From: Mesorhizobium sp. dw_380
GTDB taxonomy: Bacteria; Pseudomonadota; Alphaproteobacteria; Rhizobiales; Rhizobiaceae
Direction: 5' to 3'
Length of the DNA: 54,473 bases
NCBI RefSeq assembly: GCF_018588885.1
Contig: NZ_JAFFIW010000042.1
Span: 1 to 54,473, forward strand
The notes below the pieces were generated by a model. It was not told the origin of the DNA and did no database searches. It saw only the letters and a list, made by a program, of their open reading frames with translations. Shown here one piece after another: positions 1 through 8,634 of this stretch (position 1 is the stretch's first letter; each line of letters opens with the position of its first letter). Position numbers and translations under genes: made by a program.

Positions 1-2
1 CA

Positions 3-131
3 CCAGACCGTCCGCTTCTGGAGAGCGATGGCAAGAAAGTGGACTTACGTGTGATTTGGAGACACGCGGCTACGGTTCAATCGTCCAGCCGGCCGGGAAA
101 GATGCAGATAGGCACTATTCCCACGCTGTAG
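3..131 (+). other. window-edge open frame, unidentified
   Basis: A frame open from the left edge runs about 42 codons to a TAG at 129-131. It could be the 3' end of a gene cut by the window, but the residues carry no motif I recognise, and such a short open frame is expected by chance at this G+C. Nothing else is seen between it and the convergent regulator gene that ends at 176. Confidence 0.15.
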
Positions 132-175
132 CCACCTCAGGCGCCCCATAGCTTGCCGTCAGGATACTCGGAAAT

Positions 176-541
176 TCAGGCGACCTTCTCCACCTCGGGA
201 GTGCCGCGGCGTGACATGAGTTTCTCGACTTCGATCGTATGTTCCGTTCCCCAGACGCAGAGCGGCTTTAAGGCTTCGGCGAGAGTCTGACCGAACTCAG
301 TAAGGGAATACTCGACTTTCGGCGGAATCTCCTTGAAGTCGAGCCGATCGACGATTCCATCAGCCTCAAGTTCCTTGAGTTGCTGAATGAGCATCTTGTC
401 ACTGACATTGCCGATGGCGCGCCTCAGGTCACCATAGCGTCGGGCTTCGTGGGCAAGGTGGAACAGGATCAAGGGCTTCCACTTGCCACCAATGACAGCC
501 AACGCCGCGTCCAGGCCGCAGATGAAGCCAGATGTCGCCAT
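176..541 (-). CDS. HxlR-family transcriptional regulator
   Basis: A 121-residue winged-helix DNA-binding protein of the HxlR (MarR-like) family. Residues about 8-25 show the family signature: a Cys followed by the I-G-G-K-W-K motif. This is followed by the L-K-E-L-E-x-D-G-I-V recognition-helix/wing region and a Y-S-L-T-E-x-G segment. A conserved N-terminal Cys often serves as a redox or electrophile sensor in this family. I placed the start at the ATG at 541; an upstream in-frame ATG at 592 would add a poorly conserved leader. The gene is divergent from an SDR oxidoreductase that starts 112 bp away. That is the usual layout for an HxlR repressor and its target, so control of the SDR gene is inferred. 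Confidence 0.9.
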   Translation of the reverse strand: MATSGFICGLDAALAVIGGKWKPLILFHLAHEARRYGDLRRAIGNVSDKMLIQQLKELEADGIVDRLDFKEIPPKVEYSLTEFGQTLAEALKPLCVWGTEHTIEVEKLMSRRGTPEVEKVA

Positions 542-653
542 TTCGTATGCTCCAATTAGTGCTCGCCAGCAGATACTTACTAAAAGGTGCATACTGGAAG
601 AAAGAAAAGCAAGCCTCTAAGTCGAAGCGGTCATCATTTTCCAGGAGATAGAG

Positions 654-1400
654 ATGGGCAGGCTTGAAGGTAAAATCGCCGTCATAACCGGTGGCAACAG
701 TGGCATCGGTCTGGCCACCGCCAAACGGTTTGTGGCTGAAGGCGCCGAGGTTTTTGTTACCGGTCGTCGTCAGGAGGAACTGGACAGGGCGGTGGAGGAG
801 ATCGGCTCCGGAGTGACAGCGGTGCAGGGCGACGTTTCGCACCTGGATGATCTTGATCGGCTGTTCGACGGGGTGCGTTCGAAGAGCGGACGAATAGACG
901 TTCTCTTCGCCAATGCCGGGCTCGGAACGCTGGCTGCGCTTGGCGCTATCGACGAAGCGTCGTTCGATTTAACGTTCGATGTCAACGTCAAAGGAACGCT
1001 ATTCACGGTGCAAAAGGCGCTGCCGCTTATGCAGGCCGGCGGATCCATCATCCTCACCGGCTCGACCACCGGCTCGACGGGAACACCTGCATTCAGCGTC
1101 TACAGCGCGACCAAGGCTGCAATCCGCAATTTTGCCCGAAGCTGGGCGTTAGACCTGAGGGGGGCAGGCATCCGCGTGAACGTGCTCTCTCCCGGCGCCA
1201 CTGAGACGCCTGGCCTTATGGGCCTGGCAAAGGCCGGAGAGGAGGATGCGTTGATGGAGGGCTTTGCCACGCAGATACCGCTCGGTCGTGTCGGGCACCC
1301 AGAGGAGACGGCGGCTGTGGCGCTCTTCCTTGCCTCGGACGAGAGCAGCTTCATGACCGGTAGCGAGGTCTTCGTTGACGGCGGAGCCGCACAAGTTTGA
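654..1400 (+). CDS. SDR family NAD(P)-dependent oxidoreductase
   Basis: A 248-residue classical short-chain dehydrogenase/reductase. The cofactor motif T-G-G-N-S-G-I-G lies at about 12-19, N-A-G at about 88-90 and the catalytic Y-x3-K at Tyr150/Lys154. The C-terminal F-V-D-G-G is typical of the family. The Arg in the T-G-R-R segment after strand beta-2 favours NADPH. The length is normal. The gene is divergent from the HxlR regulator and followed by a strong terminator, so it looks monocistronic. HxlR-linked SDRs commonly reduce quinones or aldehydes, but the substrate cannot be read from the sequence. Confidence 0.93.
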   Translation: MGRLEGKIAVITGGNSGIGLATAKRFVAEGAEVFVTGRRQEELDRAVEEIGSGVTAVQGDVSHLDDLDRLFDGVRSKSGRIDVLFANAGLGTLAALGAIDEASFDLTFDVNVKGTLFTVQKALPLMQAGGSIILTGSTTGSTGTPAFSVYSATKAAIRNFARSWALDLRGAGIRVNVLSPGATETPGLMGLAKAGEEDALMEGFATQIPLGRVGHPEETAAVALFLASDESSFMTGSEVFVDGGAAQV

Positions 1401-1416
1401 CGGCCGATCGAACCTC

Positions 1417-1446
1417 GGCCCCGAGCTTTCTTGCTCGGGGCCTTTT
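1417..1446 (+). terminator. intrinsic terminator of the SDR gene
   Basis: A perfect 10-bp GC-rich stem (1417-1426 with 1433-1442) around a 6-nt loop, followed by TTTT, begins 16 nt after the SDR stop codon. Confidence 0.85.
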
Positions 1447-1448
1447 CT

Positions 1449-1960
1449 CTGCTCCGCTACAGCTTGATGACGGACCGGCGGGATTCGAATGCGTACACCG
1501 AATAAGGGCTGGCACTTGGATGGCTCATAAGCAACGTCAACTTTTGGACGTTGGACAATGCAGCTTTGATGTCCGATTTGAAGGCGCAAAGCTGCCATTC
1601 CTTCCGCACGGGAAACTGAACGGATCCGCGTCAAACGGCGACCCATTGCCGGCGGATGATCCATGCTGATGTTGTGACCGCCAGGCTGGCTTCGCCCAGA
1701 GATCAAAAACCGATCTGTCATGTCGCGATTGACGAGGCCGATGTTGATGTCACGTGCTGGCATCAGCATCTTCGGCGCGATGGCAAAATCCAATCATTCA
1801 AATCTCCGGGCGGATATCGCCAACTGAAGGAACAGACCTGGCCCGGCGGTTCTCTTGCTAGGCAGGTATATGGTTGATTTGTTCCCGCCCATGAAACAGG
1901 CATCGCTCCTGATACGCTGAACGCGCACCGACGCCGAGGCGGTCGCCGGAAGCTGGTCGA
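1449..1960. other. intergenic stretch with small inverted repeats, no gene recognised
   Basis: About 510 bp between the SDR terminator and the 3' end of the Zn-dehydrogenase gene. No frame here has a recognisable protein. Two small dyads are visible: CAACGTC/GACGTTG at 1533-1539 and 1548-1554, and GCAGCTTTG/CAAAGCTGC at 1560-1568 and 1587-1595. The segment may be a decayed gene remnant or an intergenic repeat; I cannot identify its source. Confidence 0.4.
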
Positions 1961-2977
1961 TCAGACGCGAAGCAGCGTCTTGATCGCGCGCCGCTCGTCC
2001 ATCGCGCGGTAGCCTTCCGCGACCTCGGCCAGCGGCAATTGCAGATCGAAAACCTTGCCGGGCTTGATCTTGCCCTTCAGCACGCGATCCATCAGGTCGG
2101 GCAGGAACCGCCGCACGGGAGCCGGTCCGCCGAGCATGCGCTTTTGCCCAAAGAAGAGGCTCTGGCCATCGAAACTGACGCCATGCGGTACGCCGACATA
2201 ACCGATCGTGCCGCCGGGGCGGGAGCAGGCCAGCGCCTGGTCGAATGACTCTTTCGTGCCGACGCATTCCAGAACCGAGTCCGCGCCGATGCCCTTGGTG
2301 AGGTCCTTGATGCGCGCCACGCCTTCTTCGCCGCGTTCGGGGACGATGTCGGTCGCGCCGAAGTCGCGGGCGAGTTTCTGGCGGCTCGCGTGGCGGCTCA
2401 TGGCGATGATGCGCTCGGCGCCCATCTCGCTTGCCGCGAGAACGCCCATCAGCCCGACGGCGCCATCCCCGACCACGACGACAGTCGATCCTTCCCGCAC
2501 CTCGGCTGCATCGGCGGCGTACCAGCCGGTGCCGAGCACATCCGACACGGCGAGCAGATCAGGCACGAGTTCGGCCGGCGGAACCTCGGCCGTGGCCACC
2601 AGCGTGCCGTCCGCCAGCGGGACGCGGGCATAGGGCGCCTGCGCGCCCGACATGAACTCGCGCTGCACACAGGAGGATTGGAAGCCGAAGCGGCAGTGCG
2701 GGCAGGTGTTGTCGGAGATGCAGAAGGAGCCAACGACGAACTGGCCGCAGCGGATTGTGCGCACCTCTGCGCCGACCTCGACGACGATGCCGCAATATTC
2801 GTGACCCATATGCATGGGACCGTCGACATTCTGGAGCCCTCGGTAGGGCCACAGATCCGATCCGCAGATGCAACTGGCCGACAGCTTGATGATGGCATCA
2901 GTCGGATGAATGATTTTGGGATCGGCGACTTCCTCGCAGCGGATGTCGCCGGGCTTGTGGAGAATGGTTGCCAGCAT
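1961..2977 (-). CDS. zinc-dependent alcohol dehydrogenase family protein
   Basis: A 338-residue medium-chain dehydrogenase. The catalytic-zinc region C-I-C-G-S-D and the G-H-E-Y-C-G motif lie in the first 70 residues. A structural-zinc Cys cluster (C-x5-C-x2-C-x7-C) follows near residues 90-108. The nucleotide fold has a V-V-G-D-G-A-V-G-L loop near 165. I chose the ATG at 2977 because an AAAGGAAAG ribosome-binding site lies just upstream. It is the third gene of a leftward unit with the MFS exporter and the cyclophilin-like protein. The substrate is unknown; oxidation of an alcohol or aldehyde with NAD(P) is the family reaction. Confidence 0.92.
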   Translation of the reverse strand: MLATILHKPGDIRCEEVADPKIIHPTDAIIKLSASCICGSDLWPYRGLQNVDGPMHMGHEYCGIVVEVGAEVRTIRCGQFVVGSFCISDNTCPHCRFGFQSSCVQREFMSGAQAPYARVPLADGTLVATAEVPPAELVPDLLAVSDVLGTGWYAADAAEVREGSTVVVVGDGAVGLMGVLAASEMGAERIIAMSRHASRQKLARDFGATDIVPERGEEGVARIKDLTKGIGADSVLECVGTKESFDQALACSRPGGTIGYVGVPHGVSFDGQSLFFGQKRMLGGPAPVRRFLPDLMDRVLKGKIKPGKVFDLQLPLAEVAEGYRAMDERRAIKTLLRV

Positions 2978-3055
2978 TTTGCTTTCCTTTCGTTTGATGT
3001 CTGGAAGAGGCGAGGCGCATGTGGCATGTGTGACCCGCGCCCACACCCGCGGCTG

Positions 3056-3526
3056 TCAGATGCGTTCGATGTGGAGCGGGAATTTGCCGGGCACGTGCAA
3101 GGCCCCGTGGCCGCCGTCGAAGCGGCCGAGCCTGATCAGCCCGGGATGCCGGTATTCGGCGTAGAACATCGCGAGATTGCCCCATGGGACGAAGTAACAG
3201 AGGTCGTAGGGCCGCTCGTTGCCGAAGGCGCCGCTTCCCTCCTCGGTGAGCTTGCGCGGCAGGTAGGCGATCTTTTCATTGTGGGCGTAGTTCTCGATGG
3301 TGAGATCGAGCGGCAGCATTGCGAAGAAATCGCGCGCCGACGGATTGTCGTAGAGGGTGGCGGTCATGGTCCGGCCGTCAAAGGTCATGGTGATCCTCAT
3401 GTCGGTGGGCTCCTGGCTGGCTGGATCCTTGCGCTGCTGGCTGCTGGCGGGACGCGGCAAGACCGTCGCCGCGAGCGCGGCGCCGAGCAATGTCCTGCGG
3501 GTGAGCGGATTGCTTTGCGAAACCAT
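3056..3526 (-). CDS. cyclophilin-like fold protein with twin-arginine signal
   Basis: A 156-residue exported protein. The N-terminus has a Tat-type motif (T-R-R-T-L-L-G) followed by a hydrophobic Ala-rich stretch to about residue 30. The rest matches the bacterial cyclophilin-like family often paired with reductases and exporters: a short strand-rich domain with the Y-F-V-P-W-G-N-L-A-x-F-Y segment and a G-H-G-A-L-H-V-P end region. Catalytic activity is not established for this family. It starts 4 nt after the MFS stop codon and precedes the Zn-dehydrogenase gene by 78 bp, so co-transcription is very likely. Confidence 0.8.
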   Translation of the reverse strand: MVSQSNPLTRRTLLGAALAATVLPRPASSQQRKDPASQEPTDMRITMTFDGRTMTATLYDNPSARDFFAMLPLDLTIENYAHNEKIAYLPRKLTEEGSGAFGNERPYDLCYFVPWGNLAMFYAEYRHPGLIRLGRFDGGHGALHVPGKFPLHIERI

Positions 3527-3530
3527 GCCT

Positions 3531-4709
3531 TCATCCTTCCATTATACGCCATGCCGCCAGAGCGAGCACGGATGATCCGCACAGCAGGGCCGCACCGAAC
3601 GCGAACGCGCCCCACCAGCCGATCGTGTCGAACAGCAGGCCGCCGATCGCGGCGCCGCCGGTGATGGCGAGCTGTATCGTGGCCACCTGAAGCCCGCCGC
3701 CGGCCTCGGCATCATGGGGCAGCATGCGGCTCAGCCATGTGCCCCAGCCGACCGGTGCGGCGGTGCCGAAGAAGCCCCAGGCGACGAGCAGCAGACATGC
3801 GGGGACCGGCATCGCTCCAAACCCTATGAGCCCGACCGCCAGGGCGGCCATGACCAGCGGGATGACGATCAGGATGCTGAACAGGCGGGTCTGCAGCAGC
3901 CAGCCGATGCACCAGGTGCCGAGCACGCCCGCCAGCCCCATCAGAAGCAGAATTGTCGAGAGCGCCGTTATCTCGACCTGGGTGACGTTTTCGAGGAACG
4001 GCCGCAAATAGGTGAAGAGCGCGAACTGTCCCATGAACAACATCATGACCGATGCCATGCCCATCGCGACCGGAGGGCGCATGAGCAGCGCCAATGGATT
4101 GCCTGAGCGCCTCCTTGCGCGGGAGGGAAGCGGCGGCAGGCTGATCCACTGCCAGACAAGCGCCAGCAGGCCGAGCGGGACGACGAGAAAGAAGGCGCCC
4201 CGCCAGCCCGCATAGGCGCCCAGGAAGCTTCCCAAAGGGGCCGCGATCGTGGCGGCGACGGCATTGCCGGCGTTCAGTATGGTAAGTCCCCTTGGCACCA
4301 TGTCCTCGGATAAGAGCCGCATGATGATCGACGTCGACATCGACCAGAAACCACCGATCGCTATCCCCAGCAGCGCGCGGCCGACCATCAGGAATGCGTA
4401 GTTCGGGGCAAAGGTGACGGCTAGGCCGGAGACGATGAGGAGGACGGTGAATCCTGTCACGACGATGCGCCGGTCGATCCGGCGCGTGAGGCCGGCGACA
4501 AGCAGGCTGGTCAGCACCGCGAACGCGCCCGAGATCGATATGGCCTGGCCTGTCTGGCCTTCGGTGATGCCGAGATCCGTCGCGATTGGGGACAGGAGAC
4601 TGACAGGCATGAATTCGGAGGCGATCAGGACGACCACGCACAGCGCCATCGAAAGCACCGCGCCCCATGCGCGCGCATCGACAAGCCGTGTGTCGTAGGT
4701 TGTTTCCAT
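3531..4709 (-). CDS. MFS transporter (drug or metabolite efflux type)
   Basis: A 392-residue inner-membrane protein with about 12 hydrophobic segments. The A-S-E-F-M-P-V-S-L-L-S-P-I-A sequence in helix 1 resembles the DHA1 exporter group (NepI/AraJ/YdhP-like). A degenerate loop-2/3 motif (L-T-R-R-I-D-R-R) and V-G-R-A-L-L-G-I-A-I-G-G-F in helix 4 fit the family. I chose the ATG at 4709, which begins the conserved protein; the frame stays open far upstream through the antisense of the LysR gene. It is the first gene of the unit ending with the Zn-dehydrogenase and is divergent from the LysR regulator. Confidence 0.9.
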   Translation of the reverse strand: METTYDTRLVDARAWGAVLSMALCVVVLIASEFMPVSLLSPIATDLGITEGQTGQAISISGAFAVLTSLLVAGLTRRIDRRIVVTGFTVLLIVSGLAVTFAPNYAFLMVGRALLGIAIGGFWSMSTSIIMRLLSEDMVPRGLTILNAGNAVAATIAAPLGSFLGAYAGWRGAFFLVVPLGLLALVWQWISLPPLPSRARRRSGNPLALLMRPPVAMGMASVMMLFMGQFALFTYLRPFLENVTQVEITALSTILLLMGLAGVLGTWCIGWLLQTRLFSILIVIPLVMAALAVGLIGFGAMPVPACLLLVAWGFFGTAAPVGWGTWLSRMLPHDAEAGGGLQVATIQLAITGGAAIGGLLFDTIGWWGAFAFGAALLCGSSVLALAAWRIMEG

Positions 4710-4809
4710 TGTCCGATATCCTTGCTGGGGCGACGCTTGCCCCAATGGCGGGTCATGACCGGTGGCCGCCGCCGCCATGCCGGGAAGATATCGCCGAGGG
4801 GCTTTTCTG

Positions 4810-4824
4810 ATTAGTGGGGTTAAT
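4810..4824. promoter_or_regulatory. LysR-box-like dyad between the MFS and LysR genes
   Basis: ATTA-N7-TAAT, which also fits the T-N11-A rule for LysR sites, lies in the 162-bp divergent region. The position suits a site at which the LysR protein controls itself and the MFS unit. This is inferred from pattern and position only. Confidence 0.45.
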
Positions 4825-4871
4825 CCGCATGGACTTATCGACCTGTGATATGAATGAGTTTGGAGGCATCC

Positions 4872-5765
4872 ATGCAGCGCGAAGACATGAAGGATTTGCT
4901 CTGGTTCCTGGCCGTCGCCAGAGAGCGGAGCTTCACCAAGGCGGCAGCCAAGCTCGGAACGTCGCAATCGACGCTCAGCCACACCATCAAGCAGATGGAA
5001 GCACGTCTTGGGGTGCGCCTGCTTACGCGCACCACGCGAAGCGTAGCGCCCACCGAGGCGGGCGAGAGGCTGTTCCGGTCTCTCGCGCCGCGCATCGAGG
5101 AAATCGAAGCCGACCTCGCGAGCCTGGTGGCGTTCCGCGACAAGCCCTCGGGAACGGTGCGCATAACGCTGTCGGATCATGCGCTGCAAATGACGGTCTG
5201 GCCAAAGCTGCGACCCGTCCTGCTCGACTATCCCGACCTGCGCGTCGAACTCTACAGCGACAACGGCATGAGAAACATCGTGGAGGAGCGCTTCGACGCC
5301 GGCGTGCGGCTCGGCGAAAGCATCGACAGGGACATGATCGCCGTCCGGATCGGCCCGGACTGGCGGCTCGTGGCCGTGGCGTCCCCCGATTACTTTCGAC
5401 GCCGCCCCGCCCCGAAGGCGCCGCAGGACCTCGTCGGGCATGACTGCATCAACATGCGCCAGACCACGTTTGGCGGACTTTATGCCTGGGAATTCGCGAA
5501 GGACGGCCGCGACCTCAGGGTCCGGGTGGAAGGCCAACTCACCTTCAACTCGTCTATTGCCATGATCGACGCCGCTATCAGCGGCTATGGCATCGCCTAT
5601 GTGCCGGAGAACCTCGTCAGCCATCACCTCTCGGAAGGGCGCCTGGAGCTGGCACTGGACGACTGGAGCCCGCCCTTCCCAGGCTATCACCTCTACTACC
5701 CAAGCAGGCGGCAGGTCTCTCCAGCGATGACGGTTATCGTCGATGCGCTTCGCCATCGCTCCTGA
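4872..5765 (+). CDS. LysR-family transcriptional regulator
   Basis: A 297-residue LTTR. The N-terminal winged helix-turn-helix has the F-L-A-V-A-R-E-R-S-F-T-K-A-A segment and the S-Q-S-T-L-S-H-T-I motif. A periplasmic-binding-like effector domain follows from about residue 90. The start at 4872 is supported by GGAGG at 4862-4866; an in-frame ATG at 4854 lacks such a site. It is divergent from the MFS, cyclophilin-like and dehydrogenase genes, whose likely target promoter lies between them. Confidence 0.93.
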   Translation: MQREDMKDLLWFLAVARERSFTKAAAKLGTSQSTLSHTIKQMEARLGVRLLTRTTRSVAPTEAGERLFRSLAPRIEEIEADLASLVAFRDKPSGTVRITLSDHALQMTVWPKLRPVLLDYPDLRVELYSDNGMRNIVEERFDAGVRLGESIDRDMIAVRIGPDWRLVAVASPDYFRRRPAPKAPQDLVGHDCINMRQTTFGGLYAWEFAKDGRDLRVRVEGQLTFNSSIAMIDAAISGYGIAYVPENLVSHHLSEGRLELALDDWSPPFPGYHLYYPSRRQVSPAMTVIVDALRHRS

Positions 5766-5860
5766 GGCCGGACCGAAGCATCATCAATCTGGGAATCGTT
5801 CGTCAACCATGGACCCGGAGGCGCCGTACCCGTGCTGCCGCTGGCGCTCAGGTGAAAGCG

Positions 5861-7120
5861 TCAGGAGCGGATGCCTGAGGGTGCGCCTGCGCGGGCGAGC
5901 AGCAGGGCGCGCTCCCTGTCATTGCCGGTCAGTTGCGCGGCCTGGCGGAACGCGGCGCGGGCTTCCGCCGGTCGTCCCAGTTTCTCCAGAAGGTCGCCGC
6001 GCACCGTGGGCAAGAGGTGCGAGTCCTTCAGGCGCGGCTCGTCTTGCAGCGCCTCGACGATGGCGAGGCCCTGCGCCGGTCCGAACGCCATGCCGACTGC
6101 CACCGCCCGGTTGATTTCGAAAATCGGCGAGGGGGCCGCCAAGGCAAGGGCCTGATAATAGGCTGATATCGCGACCCAGTCGGTGTCGGCGGCGGTCATC
6201 GCGCGGGCATGGCAGGCCGCGATCATCGCCTGCAGCAAATAGGCACCAGGTGTCGATGTCAGGCTCATGGCGCGGTTCAGGCCGTCGAGGCCGCGCCGGA
6301 TAAGCGACCAGTCCCATCGGCTGCGGTCCTGGTCGAGCAGCAGGATCGGATCGCCCGCTTTGCCGGTGCGGGCGGCAAAGCGCGAGGCGTTGAATTCCAT
6401 CAGCGACACCAGTCCCTGCACCTCGGGCTCGTCAGGCATCAGCGCCGCCAGTGAGCGGCCAAGGCGCAGCGCTTCGCCGCACAGATCGGGGCGCAGCCAG
6501 TCCGGCCCTGCGGTCGCCACATAGCCCTCGTTGAATGTGAGGTAGACCACCTCCAGCACGGCGGCGAGGCGTTCGCGCCGCTCCTCGCCGCGCGGCGTCT
6601 CGAATGGGATGCCGGTGTCGCGAAGCGTCCGCTTGGCGCGCACGATGCGCTGCGCGGCGGTGGCTTCGGGCACCAGGAAGGCGCGGGCGATCTCCGGCGT
6701 CGACAACCCGCCCAGCAGCCGCAGGGCCAGTGCCGCGCGCTGCTCGGCCGGCAATACGGGATGGCAAGCGGTGAAGATCAGCCGCAAAAGGTCATCGTCA
6801 ATATCCTCGTCGAGTGCTGCCTCGATGTCGGGCACCTCGCGCTCCAGCTCGGCGAGGTCGATGGCGAGTTCTCGATGCTTGCCGTCGATCATGGTGGTGC
6901 GGCGCAGCCGGTCGAGCGCCCGGTTCCTGGCGACTTCAGTCAGCCAGGCGGCCGGGTTGCGCGGGATGCCGTCCCGGGGCCAGCGCTCCAGCGCCAGCAA
7001 GAAGGCATCGCCGGCGATCTCCTCGGCCAGCCCGACATCCCTCAAATAGCGGGCGAGCCTGGCGGTGAGCTTCGGCTGCTCGATCCGCCAGACCGCTTCG
7101 ATGGTGGCTGTCGCCGTCAA
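5861..7120 (-). CDS. RNA polymerase ECF sigma factor, ECF42 type
   Basis: A 419-residue sigma factor, about twice the length of a minimal ECF sigma. Region 2 spans about residues 10-75 (A-E-E-I-A-G-D-A-F-x-x-A-L-E-R-W and N-R-A-L-D-R-L-R-R). Region 4 spans about 115-170 (L-P-A-E-Q-R-A-A-L-A-L-R and L-S-T-P-E-I-A-R-A-F). The long C-terminal extension from about 185 is helical with TPR-like repeats and the family's L-T-F-N-E-G-Y motif. The ATG overlaps the end of the upstream YCII/DGPF gene by 4 bp. ECF42 sigmas are known to be linked to DGPF-domain proteins and lack a classical anti-sigma factor, and none is seen here. Confidence 0.93.
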   Translation of the reverse strand: MTATATIEAVWRIEQPKLTARLARYLRDVGLAEEIAGDAFLLALERWPRDGIPRNPAAWLTEVARNRALDRLRRTTMIDGKHRELAIDLAELEREVPDIEAALDEDIDDDLLRLIFTACHPVLPAEQRAALALRLLGGLSTPEIARAFLVPEATAAQRIVRAKRTLRDTGIPFETPRGEERRERLAAVLEVVYLTFNEGYVATAGPDWLRPDLCGEALRLGRSLAALMPDEPEVQGLVSLMEFNASRFAARTGKAGDPILLLDQDRSRWDWSLIRRGLDGLNRAMSLTSTPGAYLLQAMIAACHARAMTAADTDWVAISAYYQALALAAPSPIFEINRAVAVGMAFGPAQGLAIVEALQDEPRLKDSHLLPTVRGDLLEKLGRPAEARAAFRQAAQLTGNDRERALLLARAGAPSGIRS

Positions 7121-7521
7121 CCCTTCAGCTCGCCAAAACCTTCCGCCGCCTTCTGGACGTCCTCGGGGAAATCGCTCATCTCAAAGACGCGGCGGACCTC
7201 GATCACGTCATTCTCCCCGGCGGGGCAGCGGCGGGCCCATTCGATGGCCTCCTCACGAGAGCGTACGTCGATCACCCAATAGCCGCCAAGCACTTCCTTG
7301 ACCTCCGCGAAAGGGCCGTCGGTGACGACGGGCTTGCCGCCCTTGAAGCTGACCCGCGCCCCCTCGGACGGCGGATGCAGCCCATCGAGCGCCAGCAGCA
7401 CGCCAGCTTTCTTGAGCTCCTCATTGTATTTCATCATCCCCTCCACCGCCTCGGCGCCGAGCCTGACATCGGGCGCTGCCTCTGCGTAGCCGCCGGGTAT
7501 CATCAGCATCATGAACCGCAT
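7117..7521 (-). CDS. YCII-related (DGPF domain) protein
   Basis: A 134-residue small alpha/beta protein of the YCII family with the defining D-G-P-F motif in the V-T-D-G-P-F-A-E-V-K segment, a G-G-Y-W-V-I-D strand and A-x-x-W-A near the end. I chose the ATG at 7521 because a good ribosome-binding site (AAGGAGA) lies upstream. It overlaps the downstream ECF42 sigma gene by 4 bp, so the two are translationally coupled. DGPF proteins accompany ECF41/ECF42 sigmas; the molecular role is unknown and may involve the sigma factor's control or output. Confidence 0.9.
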   Translation of the reverse strand: MRFMMLMIPGGYAEAAPDVRLGAEAVEGMMKYNEELKKAGVLLALDGLHPPSEGARVSFKGGKPVVTDGPFAEVKEVLGGYWVIDVRSREEAIEWARRCPAGENDVIEVRRVFEMSDFPEDVQKAAEGFGELKG

Positions 7522-7719
7522 TGTCTTTCTCCTTGGTTGGTTGGTTCGATCATACGACGAACGGGCAATGGCGGAATCGACAGACGCGGCAAAAAATAAC
7601 ACCAGGATCGCGCCACGGGCCGAAATCATTGGACCGCCATATGGACGGCGCTGCCATCTGGCCGCGACGACTTGCCCTGATATATCCGGCTGCAAATCCG
7701 TCACCTTGAGTAAGCCCGC

Positions 7720-8634
7720 GTGAAGTCATCCAGCCTGGCCGGCGCCGTTTCCCCTATGATGCCGGTGCTCGTCTGCGCGCTTGGCATCTTCCTTTTGTCC
7801 GGCATGGATGCGGCGATGAAGGTGCTGGTCATCGCGGTCGGCGTCTACAACACGGTGCTGTGGCGCAGCATGCTGGCGACCGTAGTCGCGGGCGCGGGCT
7901 GGCTGGCGGGGCCGCGCTCTGTTCCTGCCCCCTCGGTGCTGAGGCTGCATGCGCTGCGCGCGGTGGTTGTCGGCATGGTCCTGTTGTCTTTCTTCTGGGG
8001 TCTTGCGAGGCTGCCGCTCGCGGAGGCGATCGGGCTCAGTTTCGTGGCGCCGCTGTTTGCGCTCCTGCTGGCAGCGCTGCTTTTGGGCGAAAGGATACAG
8101 CGCAAGGCGATCTGGGCCTCGCTGGCCGGTATTGCCGGGGTCGCAATCATCGTGGGCGGACAGTTCGGCCAGAAAACCTATGCCGGGGATGCCCTGCTCG
8201 GCACGGCCGCGGTGCTCGTATCGACTGTGTTCTATGCCTACAATTTGATCCTTGCGCGGCAACAGGCGCTGGTGGCCAAGCCAGTCGAGATCATGCTGTT
8301 CCAGAACCTTTGCGTTGCGCTCACCCTCGGTCTTGCAGCCCCTTGGCTCGCCACTGCCCTGCCGGGCAATCTCTGGCTTCCCCTTGCCGGGGTGACGGCG
8401 CTGTCGCTCGCCGGCCAATTCCTGATGAGCTGGGCCTATGCGCGCGCCGAAGCGCAATATCTGATCCCGACGGAATACTCGGCCTTCATCTGGGCGATGG
8501 CGCTTGGTTTCTTTTTCTTCGACGAGGCGGTGACGTGGACCACGCTAGCGGGAGCCGGCCTCATCGTGGCGAGCTGCCTGATCGCCGCACGCTCGAATCC
8601 CAGACTTGCCGAACCGATCGAGGCCGCGGTTTGA
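7720..8634 (+). CDS. DMT (EamA) superfamily exporter
   Basis: A 304-residue membrane protein with ten predicted helices in two EamA repeats (about 15-140 and 160-290). Family traits include L-R-A-V-V-V-G in the first repeat and the E-Y-S-A-F-I-W segment near the end. It is a drug/metabolite exporter of unknown substrate. The first usable start is a GTG at 7720 without a clear ribosome-binding site; ATG codons at 7756 and 7759 are alternatives. It stands alone between a leftward sigma-factor unit and an AT-rich region. Confidence 0.88.
   Translation: MKSSSLAGAVSPMMPVLVCALGIFLLSGMDAAMKVLVIAVGVYNTVLWRSMLATVVAGAGWLAGPRSVPAPSVLRLHALRAVVVGMVLLSFFWGLARLPLAEAIGLSFVAPLFALLLAALLLGERIQRKAIWASLAGIAGVAIIVGGQFGQKTYAGDALLGTAAVLVSTVFYAYNLILARQQALVAKPVEIMLFQNLCVALTLGLAAPWLATALPGNLWLPLAGVTALSLAGQFLMSWAYARAEAQYLIPTEYSAFIWAMALGFFFFDEAVTWTTLAGAGLIVASCLIAARSNPRLAEPIEAAV

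Noticed and set aside
1397..1877. Small open frames after the SDR gene taken as new genes
   Set aside because: They lack motifs and start sites; one begins inside the SDR stop region and crosses the terminator.
2390..3664. A 424-codon open frame on the plus strand opposite the dehydrogenase and cyclophilin-like genes
   Set aside because: It has no recognisable domain or usable ribosome-binding site; the opposite strand encodes clear proteins.
4710..5756. Upstream extension of the MFS gene frame through the LysR gene
   Set aside because: The MFS homology starts at 4709; the extra about 350 residues are antisense to an intact LysR gene.
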